64,000 bases of DNA from an uncultured Lachnospiraceae bacterium (GCA_947626795.1 CANQTH010000004.1:1-64000); one strand, 5' to 3'. Counted from the stretch's first letter, positions 25,156 through 34,640 are shown. Program-made: numbers and translations. The notes: a model not told the origin generated them from the letters alone.

Positions 25156-27045
25156 CTAAACTTCTTTTACCGCGTGGAAATTGCAGCCATCCCTGCAAGC
25201 CCCGCACTTGATGCATTTCGTCGTATCGATCCGGAACGGTTTCTTGATCTCGCCGGAGATCGCGCCGACCGGACAGACTTTCGCGCATTTGCTGCAGCCC
25301 TTGCACAATTCCGGATCGATCTGGAAGGTGATCAGTTTCTTGCACTGGCCCGCCGGGCAGCGCTTGTCCACGACATGGGCGATGTACTCGTCGCGGAAAT
25401 ATTTCATCGTGCTTACGACCGGGGACGCCGCCGTCTTCCCAAGGCCGCAGAGAGCCGTCGCGGAGATCGTCGCCGCCAGCTCCTCCAGCATCGTGATATG
25501 CTCCATCGTGCCGCGTCCCTCGCAGATGTCGTTCAAAAGCTCCAGCATCCGCTTCGTGCCTTCCCGGCACGGGATGCACTTCCCGCAGGACTCGTTCTGC
25601 GTAAAGTTCATGAAGAACCGCGCCACTTCCACCATGCAGCTCTTGTCATTCATAACGACCAGGCCGCCGCTCCCGATCATCGCGCCCACTTTTTTCAGGG
25701 AGTCGAAATCCAGATGCAGGTCCAGGTGATCCTCCTCCGGGCTGATGCAAAGGCACCCGCCGGACGGCCCGCCGATCTGAACGGCCTTAAACTCGCCGCC
25801 TTTGACGCCGCCGCCGATATCGAAGATGACTTCCCGCAGCGTCGTCCCCATCGGAACCTCGATCAGGCCCGTGTTCATGACGTTCCCGGTCAGCGCAAAC
25901 GCTTTCGTCCCGTGGTTCTTGTCCGGGCCGATCGTCTTGTACCATTCCGCGCCCTTTAAGATGATCGGCGGCACGTTGCAGTACGTCTCCACGTTGTTCA
26001 AGACGGTCGGCTTCCCAAACAGCCCCTTCTCCACGGTACGCGGCGGCTTCACGCGCGGCATCCCGCGGTTCCCCTCGATCGACGCGGTCAGCGCGGAGCC
26101 TTCCCCGCAGACGAACGCGCCCGCGCCCTGGCTGATCTTTAAATCGAAATCGAAGCCGGAATCCAAGATGTTTTTCCCAAGAAGCCCTTTGTTCTCCGCC
26201 TTCGCGATCGCCGTCTGGAGGCGCTGCACCGCAAGCGGGTATTCCGCGCGCACGTAAATGTATCCGTAATGCGCGCCCGTCGCGATCCCGGCGATCAGCA
26301 TCCCCTCAATGACGCGGTGCGGGTCGCCTTCCATCATGCTCCGGTCCATGAACGCGCCCGGGTCGCCCTCGTCGCCGTTGCAGACCACGTACTTTACTTC
26401 CTCATCCTGCGCCAGCACCTGCGCCCACTTCCGCCCGGTCGGGAACCCGCCGCCGCCGCGCCCGCGCAGCGAAGCCTCGGAGATCTCGTCCACGATCTGC
26501 TGCGGCGTCATGTCGAACAGCGCTTTCGCCACCGCGCTGTAGCCGCCGATCGCTATGTACTCCTTGATGGACTCCGCGTTGATGCGCCCGCAGTCCTCTA
26601 ACGCCACGCGCATCTGCTGTTTGTAAAACGGGATGTCCTCCTGCTTCTCATACGGCTTCCCTTCCTGGTCGTGGTATACCAGCCGGTCGATGATCCTGTC
26701 GTTTACGATGCTCTCTTCTATGATCTCTTCGCAGTCCTCTACTTTTACCTTGATATATAAGATCCCTTCCGGCTCGATCCGCAACAGCGGCCCCATCTCG
26801 CAGAACCCATGGCAGCCGGATTTCTTCAGCCCGACGCTGTCGCCGTGCGGCTCTTTCTCCAGGACGAGCGAGCATTTGATCTCGCGCTCCATGAGGATCT
26901 CCTGCATCCTGTCGTAAATTTTCAAGGATCCGCCCGCCACGCAGCCTGTCCCCGCGCAGATCAAGATCTGCTTCTTCTGCGTCTTTAAGGACGCCGCGTA
27001 TTCCTGCCTCCTTGTTTCCAGCTCTTCTCTCGTATTAATTCTCAT
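25156..27045 (-). CDS. hydB: Bifurcating hydrogenase NuoF-like subunit (FMN, NADH)
   Basis: 629 residues. The N-terminal thioredoxin-like [2Fe-2S] domain (about 28-115) has CAGTGC and GCHGFC. The NuoF core follows, with the FMN/NADH segments GRGGGGFPTGRKW (about 195-207) and CNGDEGDPGAFMDR. The [4Fe-4S] motif SCGKCIPCREG lies near 490. A C-terminal two-cluster ferredoxin domain (CKGCSKCAKVCP, CIKCGACRDGC) closes the protein. This long form is diagnostic for HydB-type rather than complex I NuoF. It is the site of flavin-based electron bifurcation with NAD(H). It overlaps hydC by 11 bp and ends 13 bp before the hydA start. Confidence 0.95.
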   Translation of the reverse strand: MRINTREELETRRQEYAASLKTQKKQILICAGTGCVAGGSLKIYDRMQEILMEREIKCSLVLEKEPHGDSVGLKKSGCHGFCEMGPLLRIEPEGILYIKVKVEDCEEIIEESIVNDRIIDRLVYHDQEGKPYEKQEDIPFYKQQMRVALEDCGRINAESIKEYIAIGGYSAVAKALFDMTPQQIVDEISEASLRGRGGGGFPTGRKWAQVLAQDEEVKYVVCNGDEGDPGAFMDRSMMEGDPHRVIEGMLIAGIATGAHYGYIYVRAEYPLAVQRLQTAIAKAENKGLLGKNILDSGFDFDLKISQGAGAFVCGEGSALTASIEGNRGMPRVKPPRTVEKGLFGKPTVLNNVETYCNVPPIILKGAEWYKTIGPDKNHGTKAFALTGNVMNTGLIEVPMGTTLREVIFDIGGGVKGGEFKAVQIGGPSGGCLCISPEEDHLDLHLDFDSLKKVGAMIGSGGLVVMNDKSCMVEVARFFMNFTQNESCGKCIPCREGTKRMLELLNDICEGRGTMEHITMLEELAATISATALCGLGKTAASPVVSTMKYFRDEYIAHVVDKRCPAGQCKKLITFQIDPELCKGCSKCAKVCPVGAISGEIKKPFRIDTTKCIKCGACRDGCNFHAVKEV

Positions 27046-27538
27046 CTGCGGCCTCCTCCCCGGCTTTTGCCTCGCCCTTTAATTCCAGGATCAAATCCCT
27101 CGCCTTTTCCGGCGTCATCGCCGGATGCACGACGTCGTTGACGGTGCAGACCGGGGCAAGCCCGCACGCCCCTAAGCAGGACACGGTCTCCACCGTAAAC
27201 ATCATATCGTCCGTCGTCGGCTTTTCCGCCGTCACGCCAAGCTGCCCGCGGATCTCGTCGAGGATCTCGCTGGACTTGCGCACATGGCAGGCAGTCCCGT
27301 CGCAGATCTTGATCAGGTATTTCCCTTTCGGCTCCAAAGAGAAATTCTCATAAAAAGTCGCCACCCCATACACTTTCGCCTCACTTAAATGCAGCTTCCC
27401 CGCAATGTAGCAAAGCATCTCTTCCGGCAGATAGCGGTAAACCTTCTGGATGTCCTGCATGATCGCGATCACCGCCGTCTGGTCGTACCCGTGAGACTCT
27501 AAGATCTCGTCCAATACTTTTTGGTCTTTCGCTTCCAA
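27035..27538 (-). CDS. hydC: Bifurcating hydrogenase NuoE-like subunit
   Basis: 167 residues, a helical N-terminus plus a thioredoxin-like [2Fe-2S] domain. The four ligands appear as CDGTAC and CLGAC in the usual C-x4-C ... C-x3-C pattern. It is the first gene of hydCBA and transfers electrons within the HydABC complex. Its start is preceded by AAGGAAAAGG-type purines. The 242-bp gap upstream is shared with the divergent rqcH gene and contains a copy of the dispersed palindrome. Confidence 0.93.
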   Translation of the reverse strand: MEAKDQKVLDEILESHGYDQTAVIAIMQDIQKVYRYLPEEMLCYIAGKLHLSEAKVYGVATFYENFSLEPKGKYLIKICDGTACHVRKSSEILDEIRGQLGVTAEKPTTDDMMFTVETVSCLGACGLAPVCTVNDVVHPAMTPEKARDLILELKGEAKAGEEAADEN

Positions 27539-27579
27539 TCCTTTTCCTCCTTATTGTGCAGATGTTGCCCTAATATCCC

Positions 27580-27610
27580 GCAACAGTTCAGCCTCCGGAT
27601 TCCCTGTCAC
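27580..27610. repeat. Palindromic repeat copy in the hydC-rqcH spacer
   Basis: GCAACAGTTCAGCC followed by CTGTCAC is a divergent short form of the GTAACAGTTCAGCC element. It lies in the leader of the hyd operon. Confidence 0.45.
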
Positions 27611-27709
27611 GACATCTCTTTTATATTACCACAATCTTTGTGTATTTTCCACAGAAATCTTTTAAAAACAGCGGCAAATAGTAACCGATTGAAACTGCCG
27701 CTTTCCCCC

Positions 27710-27737
27710 TTGCCAAACGGGGCTTTTTCGTTATACA
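27710..27737 (+). promoter_or_regulatory. Candidate promoter of rqcH
   Basis: TTGCCA (27710-27715), a 16-bp spacer and TATACA (27732-27737), 43 bp before the rqcH start. Confidence 0.4.
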
Positions 27738-27780
27738 ATACCAGTGACTGCAGGCAAGTCTTGAAATAAGGAGGGCAACC

Positions 27781-29520
27781 ATGGCTTTTGACGGAATTGT
27801 AATCGCAAATTTAGTGAAAGAATTGAACGAAACGATCTTAAACGGGAGGATCAGCAAGATCGCGCAGCCGGAAAGCGACGAGCTTCTGCTGACGGTCAAG
27901 GGGACAAAGGGGCAGACCCGCCTCTTGCTGTCCGCGAGCGCGTCCCTCCCGCTGGCTTATCTCACATCGGGGAACAAGCCCAGCCCGATCACCGCGCCCA
28001 ATTTCTGCATGCTCTTGCGCAAGCATATCGCGAACGGCAAGATCACGCGCATCTCCCAGCCGGGGATGGAGCGCGTCATCCAGTTTGAGATCGAGCATCT
28101 GGACGATCTTGGCGACCGCTGCAAAAAAAATCTCATCATCGAGATCATGGGCAAGCACAGCAACATCATTTTCTGCAAGGACGACGGCGTCATCATCGAC
28201 AGCATCAAGCATATCTCCGCCCAGGTCAGCTCCGTCCGGGAGGTCCTGCCGGGACGGCCTTACTTCATCCCCGCGACCCAGGATAAGAGCAACCCGCTCG
28301 AAGCCACGGAACGCTCGTTTTTTGAGACGGCCTATTCCAAGCCGCTCCCCGTGCAGAAGGCCATCTATTCCTCCTACACCGGGATCAGCCCCGTGATCGC
28401 CTCCGAGCTTTGCCACCGCGCCGCCGTGGACGGCTCCCGCCCGGCGGACGCTTTGTCAGAGGATGAGAAGCTGCACCTCTTCCACCACTTTTCCTGGCTC
28501 ATGGACGACGTCCGGGAAGGGCGGTTTTCCCCGAACATCGTCCGCGACGGGAAGGAGCCTGTCGAATTTTCCGCCGTGGAGCTGACGCAGTACGCCGACC
28601 TTTCCATCGCGCGCCACGCTTCCATCTCGCAGGTCTTAGAGACGTTTTACGCTTCCAAGAGCGCATACACGCGGATCCGGCAGAAATCCGCCGACTTGCG
28701 CAAGGTCGTCGGCACGCTTTTGGAACGCAGCCGGAAAAAATACGCCCTGCAGCTCAATCAGCTAAAGGATACGGAAAAACGGGAAAAATACAAGCTATAC
28801 GGCGAGCTGATCCACACCTACGGCTACGGCCTCGCGGAAGGCGCAAAGAAGCTGGACGCCCTGAACTACTACACGGACGAGATGGTCTCCATCCCCTTAG
28901 ACCCGCAGCTTACGCCGCTTGAAAACGCCCAGAAGTATTTCGACCGCTACGGCAAGCTCAAGCGCACCTGCGAGGCCCTCGGCGCGCTGACGAAGGAGAC
29001 GCACGCGGAGCTTCTTCACTTAGAATCCATCGCGGCCTCCCTCGACATCGCCGTTTCCGAGGACGATTTGGCGCAGATCAAAGAAGAGCTGGCGCAGTCC
29101 GGCTACATCCGGCAAAGGCGCTCCCAGAAGAAGGCGGTGTCAAAAAGCAAGCCGTTCCACTACGTCTCCTCGGACGGCTTCCATATGTACGTCGGGAAGA
29201 ACAATTTCCAAAACGACGAGCTGACCTTCCATTTCGCCTCCGGCAGCGACTGGTGGTTCCACGCAAAGGGCATCCCAGGCTCCCATGTCGTCGTCAAGGC
29301 AAACGGGGAAAGCCTGCCGGACCGCGCGTTCGAGGAAGCCGGGCGTCTCGCCGCTTACTACTCGAAGGGACGTAGAAATGAGAAGGTGGAGATCGACTAT
29401 CTGGAACGGAAAAACGTCAAAAAGCCGAACGGGAGCAAGCCGGGCTTCGTCGTTTACTACACCAATTACTCCCTGGTCGCCTCCCCCGACATCTCCGCCC
29501 TTACGCTTGTCTCGGAGTAG
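27781..29520 (+). CDS. rqcH: Rqc2 homolog (NFACT family, ribosome quality control)
   Basis: 579 residues, full length. The NFACT-N domain spans about 1-190 (MAFDGIVIANLVKELNE start, RISKIAQPE). The helix-hairpin-helix and coiled-coil region lies at about 200-440. The NFACT-R domain near 455-560 shows DGFHMYVGKNN and DWWFHAKGIPGSHVV. RqcH binds stalled 50S-peptidyl-tRNA complexes and adds C-terminal alanine tails that mark the nascent chain for degradation. Older annotation calls it fibronectin-binding protein. The ribosome-binding site AAGGAGGG is strong. A stem (GATTTTTCCAG / CTGGAAAAATC) follows the stop codon at about 29521-29547. Confidence 0.94.
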   Translation: MAFDGIVIANLVKELNETILNGRISKIAQPESDELLLTVKGTKGQTRLLLSASASLPLAYLTSGNKPSPITAPNFCMLLRKHIANGKITRISQPGMERVIQFEIEHLDDLGDRCKKNLIIEIMGKHSNIIFCKDDGVIIDSIKHISAQVSSVREVLPGRPYFIPATQDKSNPLEATERSFFETAYSKPLPVQKAIYSSYTGISPVIASELCHRAAVDGSRPADALSEDEKLHLFHHFSWLMDDVREGRFSPNIVRDGKEPVEFSAVELTQYADLSIARHASISQVLETFYASKSAYTRIRQKSADLRKVVGTLLERSRKKYALQLNQLKDTEKREKYKLYGELIHTYGYGLAEGAKKLDALNYYTDEMVSIPLDPQLTPLENAQKYFDRYGKLKRTCEALGALTKETHAELLHLESIAASLDIAVSEDDLAQIKEELAQSGYIRQRRSQKKAVSKSKPFHYVSSDGFHMYVGKNNFQNDELTFHFASGSDWWFHAKGIPGSHVVVKANGESLPDRAFEEAGRLAAYYSKGRRNEKVEIDYLERKNVKKPNGSKPGFVVYYTNYSLVASPDISALTLVSE

Positions 29521-29687
29521 GATTTTTTCCAGGATCTGGAAAAATCGGAAAGAAGCGCCTGTCTAATCCCGCCTCCTTTGCATATAATATCTCCGTAACC
29601 GAAAGCGCCGTGCGGCGCATGGCGCGCAAACGGTTATGCGTCACCTATCCCACAATGGGAAAACAAAAGACAACAGGAGGTAACGAT

Positions 29688-29897
29688 ATGTCAAATTCAT
29701 CGAACAAAGCAACCGTTCCGGAAGCGAAAAGCGCGTTAGACAAGTTTAAGTTTGAAGTCGCAAGCGAGATCGGCGTTCCTTTGAAAGAAGGTTACAACGG
29801 CGACCTGACCTCCAGGCAGAACGGCTCTGTCGGCGGTTATATGGTGAAGAAAATGATCGAAGCCCAGGAAAAACAGATGTCCGGCGGCGTTCGCTAA
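29688..29897 (+). CDS. Alpha/beta-type small acid-soluble spore protein
   Basis: 69 residues from ATG at 29688 with AGGAGG seven bases before. The conserved SASP segments are present: KFEVASEIGVPL at 20-31, where the E-I of the E-IGV junction is the GPR protease site, and YNGDLTSRQNGSVGGYMVKKMI. These proteins coat spore DNA and protect it from UV and heat, then are degraded on germination. Transcription is normally from a sigma-G promoter; I could not identify a convincing one. It is strong evidence that the organism sporulates. Confidence 0.96.
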   Translation: MSNSSNKATVPEAKSALDKFKFEVASEIGVPLKEGYNGDLTSRQNGSVGGYMVKKMIEAQEKQMSGGVR

Positions 29898-29949
29898 GAG
29901 CCTCCGGAAAATGAGGCCGCAAAGCGGAAAAATCTGCTTTTTGGCATAA

Positions 29950-29989
29950 GGCAAGGCGCCGCCCATTGAAAGATGGGCGGCGCCTTGCC
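29950..29989. terminator. Strong hairpin between SASP and recG
   Basis: A 17-bp perfect stem (GGCAAGGCGCCGCCCAT and its complement) with a six-base loop. It lies between two convergent transcripts and probably terminates both, though T tracts are modest. Confidence 0.82.
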
Positions 29990-30015
29990 GCTTTCTTCGC
30001 CTTTCGCAAAAGTGC

Positions 30016-32166
30016 CTACAGGTTCGCCGTCTCCGCCTGGCTGTCCAAGTAACCCTCGATCCGTTCCCGGAGCCTTCGGTGTTCCGGCAATTCCAGCAGG
30101 CGGTCTTCCGTAAGGATCAGGTTCGCCTCCTCGGACGCCTGCTTTAGCAGATCCGCGTTCTGGTAAATGTCCCCCAGCCGAAATTCCAAAAGCCCGCTCT
30201 GACGGACGCCGAAAAAGTCCCCCGGCCCGCGCAGCTTCAGATCTTCCGCCGCAATGAAAAAGCCGTCGTTCGACTTTTTCAGGATCTCCAGCCGCTCCTT
30301 CGCCTTCTCGGAATCCGAGGTGTTGACCAGGATGCAGTAAGACTGCGCGTCCCCGCGCCCTACGCGCCCGCGGAGCTGGTGGAGCTGCGCAAGCCCGAAC
30401 CGCTGCGCGTCCTCGACCATCATCACCGTGGCGTTCGGCACGTTCACGCCGACCTCAACGACCGTCGTGGACACCAGTACCTGGATCTCGTTGCGGGCGA
30501 ACTGCTCCATGACCAGGTTCTTCCTGCCCGACTTCATTTTCCCATGAAGGCATTCCACGACGACGCCAGACGGCATCTTCTCCGCCAGCTGCCTCGCATA
30601 ATCCGTGACGTTTTCCGCCTCCAGCCCTTCGCTCTCCTCCACCAGCGGACAGATGACGTAAGCCTGGCGCCCCGCCGCAAGCTCCCGCCGGATGAAGTCG
30701 TACGCCTTGCCCCGGTAGCTTTTCCCCACGACGCAGCTCTTGATGGGAAGCCGCCTCGCCGGAACCTCGTCCACGAGGGAGACGTCCAGATCCCCATAGA
30801 GGATGATCGCGAGCGTGCGTGGGATCGGCGTCGCGCTCATCACCAGGACGTGCGGCTGCGTCCCTTTCCGGAACAGCGATTCCCGCTGCTTGACGCCGAA
30901 CCTGTGCTGCTCGTCCGTGATCACCAGGGCAAGCTCCCCATAGGCGGGGCGTTCCTGGATGAGGGCGTGCGTCCCGATCACCATCGCGTTCGGATAAAGC
31001 TGCAGCCGCTCATACGCCCTGCGCTTTTCCTTCGCCGTCAGCGCCCCGGTTAAGAGTATGATAGGGATATCCAGCCCATTCGCCTCGCACAGCGACGTGA
31101 ACGTCTGGTAATGCTGGGCCGCCAAAACCTCAGTCGGCGCCATCAGCGCCGACTGATAGCCCGCCTGCGCGACGTCGAGCATAGCCAGGAACGCGAGGAT
31201 CGTCTTCCCGGAACCCACATCCCCCTGGACGAGCCGCTGCATCACGTTCTGCCCCCGCAGGTCCTGGCGGATCTCCCGCAGCGTGCGCTTCTGCGCTCCG
31301 GTCAGCTCGTACGGGAGGTTTTCGATCACCCGGTCCGCCCAAAGCGCCTGCCTGCCGCCATCCTCCTGCGGATCTCGCGCCTCGTCCCGCGGCTCCTGCG
31401 CGCCCGCCGGGCGTGCAAGCGGCGGGAAGGAGAAACGGTTCTCAATCTCCTCCATCTGCCCTTTCTGCATCCCGGCGGCCAGGATGAACTGGAAAAACTC
31501 GTCGAAGATCAATCGCTTCCTCGCCTGCTCCAACGCTTCCTCTCCTTCCGGGAAATGGATGTTCTCAAGCGCGAAATTCGCTTCCGCCAAGTGGCGGCGC
31601 GCACGGATGTCCTCCGGCAGGTAGTCAACGGACAGATCCAGCTCATCGAGCGCCTGCCTCACCGTCTGGGAAATCTTGTTCTTGCTAAGCCCGGACGTCA
31701 GCGCGTAACAGGGCCATAACGCGCCCTGCATCGCGTCGTATTTCTCCGGCTGGAAGATCTGGGGCTGCTCCATGTGTATGGCGTCCCCCTTCCATACGGC
31801 CTTCCCCAAAAAGACGAACCATTGCCCCAATTTGAGCGTGCTTTTCAGATAAGGCATGCGGAACCACACAAAATCCCCCTTCACGCCCCCGTCCTGCAGG
31901 GCGAGAGCCGTGACCGCCATATTCCTGGAACGCCGCACAGCCGGGGATTTTGCGATCCGCACGGCGACGGCTGCCATGGTGCCGCCTTCCTTTCCCTCCA
32001 GATAGCCCGGCATCTCCGCTAACGGGGTGATCGGCGGCATCCTGTCATAATCCTTGGGATAATGAAGGAGTATATCGCCAACGGCGTATACTCCCAGGTT
32101 ATGGAATAACTGTTCTGTTTTTGCGCCAATCCCCTTCAATTCCGCTATGCTGGATGATCGATCCAT
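30016..32166 (-). CDS. recG: ATP-dependent DNA helicase RecG
   Basis: 716 residues from ATG at 32166 (AAAGGAG upstream). The N-terminal wedge/OB domain that grips branched DNA covers about 1-245. The helicase part shows Walker A GDVGSGKT (about 310), DEQHRFG (about 410), SATPIPRT and VVEVGVNVP, and HQLRGRVGRGD for motif VI. RecG remodels stalled forks and Holliday junctions. It is the last gene of an asp23-fakA-like-recG operon, starting 14 bp after its neighbour. This order is common in Firmicutes. Confidence 0.97.
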   Translation of the reverse strand: MDRSSSIAELKGIGAKTEQLFHNLGVYAVGDILLHYPKDYDRMPPITPLAEMPGYLEGKEGGTMAAVAVRIAKSPAVRRSRNMAVTALALQDGGVKGDFVWFRMPYLKSTLKLGQWFVFLGKAVWKGDAIHMEQPQIFQPEKYDAMQGALWPCYALTSGLSKNKISQTVRQALDELDLSVDYLPEDIRARRHLAEANFALENIHFPEGEEALEQARKRLIFDEFFQFILAAGMQKGQMEEIENRFSFPPLARPAGAQEPRDEARDPQEDGGRQALWADRVIENLPYELTGAQKRTLREIRQDLRGQNVMQRLVQGDVGSGKTILAFLAMLDVAQAGYQSALMAPTEVLAAQHYQTFTSLCEANGLDIPIILLTGALTAKEKRRAYERLQLYPNAMVIGTHALIQERPAYGELALVITDEQHRFGVKQRESLFRKGTQPHVLVMSATPIPRTLAIILYGDLDVSLVDEVPARRLPIKSCVVGKSYRGKAYDFIRRELAAGRQAYVICPLVEESEGLEAENVTDYARQLAEKMPSGVVVECLHGKMKSGRKNLVMEQFARNEIQVLVSTTVVEVGVNVPNATVMMVEDAQRFGLAQLHQLRGRVGRGDAQSYCILVNTSDSEKAKERLEILKKSNDGFFIAAEDLKLRGPGDFFGVRQSGLLEFRLGDIYQNADLLKQASEEANLILTEDRLLELPEHRRLRERIEGYLDSQAETANL

Positions 32167-32180
32167 GGGATTGCTCCTTT

Positions 32181-33884
32181 CTACTCTACGGACACGACGT
32201 AAGAATAGATCGGCTGCCCGCCGTAATGCGACTCGACTTCGCAATCCGGATAAAGGCTCTCGATCTCTTCCGCCAGCTTGCCCGCTTCCTCTTCCTTCAC
32301 GTCCTCGCCGTAATAAATGCTGATGATCGAAGAGCTTTCCTCAACCAACTGCCCGACCATCTCCATCGCGACGGCGTCCCGGTTCTCCCCTACGGAAAGG
32401 ATCGCGCTGTCGCCCATGCCCATGTAATCGCCCTGTCGTATGGGCTTGTCGTCAATGAGCGTGTCGCGCACGGCGTAAGTCACCTGCCCGGTCTTGACCG
32501 TCTCCAACCCTTCCGACATACGCTTCGCGTTCTCCTGCGCGCCGCTGTCCGGGATAAAGTTGATCAGCGCCGCGATCCCCTGCGGGATCGTCTTGGACGG
32601 GATGACGAACACGTTTTTTTCCTCGATCAGGGAAGCCGCCTGGTTCGCCGCCAGGATGATGTTCTTGTTGTTCGGCAGGATGAAGATGTTGTCCGCGTTC
32701 ACATCCTCGATGGCGTTGAGGATGTCCTCCGTGCTGGGGTTCATGGTCTGCCCCCCGGCGATGATGCGGTCCACGCCAAGACCCTGGAAGATCTCGTTGA
32801 TCCCGTCCCCGATGGAAACGGAAATGAAGCCCATCTCCTTCTTCGGCTCTTTTTTCGCCTCCGCCATCGCCGCCTTTTCGGAACGCTTCCGCTCGTCCTC
32901 CGCTTTCTGGGCGGCGGCCGCCTTCTCCGCGTCCTTGATCAGCTTCTCCTGATGCTCTTCCCTCATATTGTCGATCTTGATCTTGCTCAAGGAGCCGTAC
33001 GTCAGAGCCCGTTGGATGGCAAGCCCGGGGTCGTTGGTATGTACGTGGACCTTGGTGATCTCATCGTCGGCAACCACCACGATGGAATCCCCGATCGATT
33101 CCAGGTACGATTTGAACTCGACTTCCTCCTGCTCGCCCAAAGGCTTGTTCAGGACGATGATAAACTCCGTGCAATACCCGAACTTGATGTCCTGCTCCGC
33201 CTGGCTGGAGATCTTCGTCACGCCGCTCCCCGCAGGCTTCTGCTCGATCGTATAGTCGATCTCCTTGCCCAAGAGCGCGTCGTACGCGCCGCGCAGGATC
33301 GTGACCAGCCCCTGCCCGCCGGAATCCACCACTCCGGCCTGCTTTAGGACGGGCAGCATCTCCGGCGTCTGGCTCAAGACGTACTCCGCCTCCTTGATGA
33401 CTTCCTCCATGAATACCGTAAGATCCTCCGTCTCCCCGATCAAGTCGAGCGCCTTATCCGCCCCGCCTTTCGCGACGGTGAGGATCGTGCCTTCCTTCGG
33501 CTTCATGACCGCCTTATATGCCGTCTCAACCGCTTTCTGGAGGGCGTCGCACAAGATCACGGCGTCCAGGAACTCATATTTCGCGATCCCCTTCGTGAAT
33601 CCCCGGAACAACTGGGACAAGATCACGCCGGAATTGCCCCGCGCCCCGCGCAGGGACCCGTACGAGATCGCCTTCGCCAGGGAAGCCATGTCCGGCTCTT
33701 CCCCAAGGCCGCTCACTTCCGCCGCCGCCGCCATGATCGTCATCGTCATATTCGTCCCCGTATCGCCGTCCGGCACGGGGAACACGTTCAGCTCGTTGAT
33801 CCACTCCTTCTTCGCTTCTAAGCTCTTCGCTCCCGCCAGGAACATTTTTGCAAGCATTGGTGCGCTTATCGTAGTTACCGCCAC
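32181..33884 (-). CDS. DAK-domain protein, FakA/YloV-like
   Basis: 567 residues from a GTG at 33884, chosen because AAGGAGG lies seven bases upstream and inside the longer open frame. The N-terminal DhaL-like kinase domain (about 1-200) has PVPDGDTGTNM with the Mg-binding aspartates and GSLRGARGNSG. The middle and C-terminal domains (about 215-560) match the FakA layout, with a charged Ala/Lys/Glu linker near 320-350. FakA phosphorylates fatty acids presented by FakB proteins for incorporation into phospholipids. A FakB gene is not in the window. It overlaps no neighbour but begins 13 bp after asp23. Confidence 0.88.
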   Translation of the reverse strand: MAVTTISAPMLAKMFLAGAKSLEAKKEWINELNVFPVPDGDTGTNMTMTIMAAAAEVSGLGEEPDMASLAKAISYGSLRGARGNSGVILSQLFRGFTKGIAKYEFLDAVILCDALQKAVETAYKAVMKPKEGTILTVAKGGADKALDLIGETEDLTVFMEEVIKEAEYVLSQTPEMLPVLKQAGVVDSGGQGLVTILRGAYDALLGKEIDYTIEQKPAGSGVTKISSQAEQDIKFGYCTEFIIVLNKPLGEQEEVEFKSYLESIGDSIVVVADDEITKVHVHTNDPGLAIQRALTYGSLSKIKIDNMREEHQEKLIKDAEKAAAAQKAEDERKRSEKAAMAEAKKEPKKEMGFISVSIGDGINEIFQGLGVDRIIAGGQTMNPSTEDILNAIEDVNADNIFILPNNKNIILAANQAASLIEEKNVFVIPSKTIPQGIAALINFIPDSGAQENAKRMSEGLETVKTGQVTYAVRDTLIDDKPIRQGDYMGMGDSAILSVGENRDAVAMEMVGQLVEESSSIISIYYGEDVKEEEAGKLAEEIESLYPDCEVESHYGGQPIYSYVVSVE

Positions 33885-33897
33885 TTTTATTTCCTCC

Positions 33898-34254
33898 TTA
33901 ATCAATCACTCTGACACCTTCCACAAAGATGTTGATCTTCTCGATCTCCATTCCGGTGAACTCTTCCACCCGGTACTTCACCGTACTGATCAGGTTATCA
34001 GAAACAGTGGAAATGCTAACCCCGTAAGAAACGATCACATGGAAATCCAGGATGATCTTATTTCCCTTGAGCGTGACGTTAATCCCATGGTTGAGGTAAT
34101 CACGCTTCAGAAGCCTGACAAAGCCGTCCTTCATGTTGACGGCCGCCATGCCGACGATCCCAAAACATTCTACTGCGACGGACCCTGCGTAAATGGCGAT
34201 CACGTCCGTCTTGATGAAAACTTTTCCGTATTGGGTATCCAACTGTCCTTTCAT
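33898..34254 (-). CDS. Asp23/Gls24-family protein (YloU-like)
   Basis: 118 residues, one Asp23 domain. The VKGNKIILDFHVIVSYGVS strand pattern and VEEFTGMEIEKINIFVEGVRV C-terminus are typical. Family members are small envelope-stress or membrane-associated proteins, and the YloU-YloV pairing is widely conserved in Firmicutes. Together with the FakA-like gene this suggests a membrane-lipid context. The start is supported by GGAGG. A TATAAT box lies 42 bp upstream at 34296-34301. Confidence 0.9.
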   Translation of the reverse strand: MKGQLDTQYGKVFIKTDVIAIYAGSVAVECFGIVGMAAVNMKDGFVRLLKRDYLNHGINVTLKGNKIILDFHVIVSYGVSISTVSDNLISTVKYRVEEFTGMEIEKINIFVEGVRVID

Positions 34255-34295
34255 ACTGCAACCTCCATCCCTTCCGCTATATCACATATAAGGAC

Positions 34296-34301
34296 ATTAT
34301 A
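34296..34301 (-). promoter_or_regulatory. -10 box of the asp23-fakA-recG operon
   Basis: Minus-strand GGTTATAATGTCCTTA contains a consensus TATAAT. The -35 region is poor. The same 15 bases around the -10, GGTTATAATGTCCTT, recur in the proB promoter. Confidence 0.45.
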
Positions 34302-34361
34302 ACCATTTTTCCCCAAAAAAGAAACCTCTATTTTCCCTTTTTAAAAAAAATAATTTTACAC

Positions 34362-34390
34362 TTGCAATATGCCCATATTTCTGGTAAAAT
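34362..34390 (+). promoter_or_regulatory. Promoter of rpmB
   Basis: TTGCAA (34362-34367), a 17-bp spacer and TAAAAT (34385-34390) with a TGG extended element. It lies 65 bp before the rpmB start. Confidence 0.65.
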
Positions 34391-34454
34391 ATCCATGTTA
34401 TGAGCTTGCGCGGTACCATCAAGCAGGCTTAGTAAGCTGCAAGGAGGTGCGATC

Positions 34455-34640
34455 ATGGCAAAATGCAGTATCTGTGGCAAGGGCGCGCAGTTTGGGAACA
34501 ACGTCAGCCACTCCCATAAAAAGACCAGGAGGATGTGGAAAGCGAACATCAAATCCGTAAGATGCAAAGTAAACGGAGCGTCGAAGAAGATGTATGTTTG
34601 TACTTCCTGCTTAAGAAGCGGGAAAGTCGAAAGGGCTTAA
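34455..34640 (+). CDS. rpmB: 50S ribosomal protein L28
   Basis: 61 residues, the usual short bacterial form. It starts MAKCSICGKG and ends with CTSCLRSGKV, so it has two CxxC pairs (residues 4/7 and 50/53) that bind zinc. It lacks the alterations of zinc-independent paralogs. The strong AAGGAGG, its own promoter and the terminator just downstream show it is monocistronic. It is divergent from asp23, an arrangement conserved in many Firmicutes. Confidence 0.97.
   Translation: MAKCSICGKGAQFGNNVSHSHKKTRRMWKANIKSVRCKVNGASKKMYVCTSCLRSGKVERA

Noticed and set aside
32121-33347. A 408-codon plus-strand open frame opposite the FakA-like gene
   Set aside because: Antisense frame by codon bias, with no start signal and a real gene opposite.
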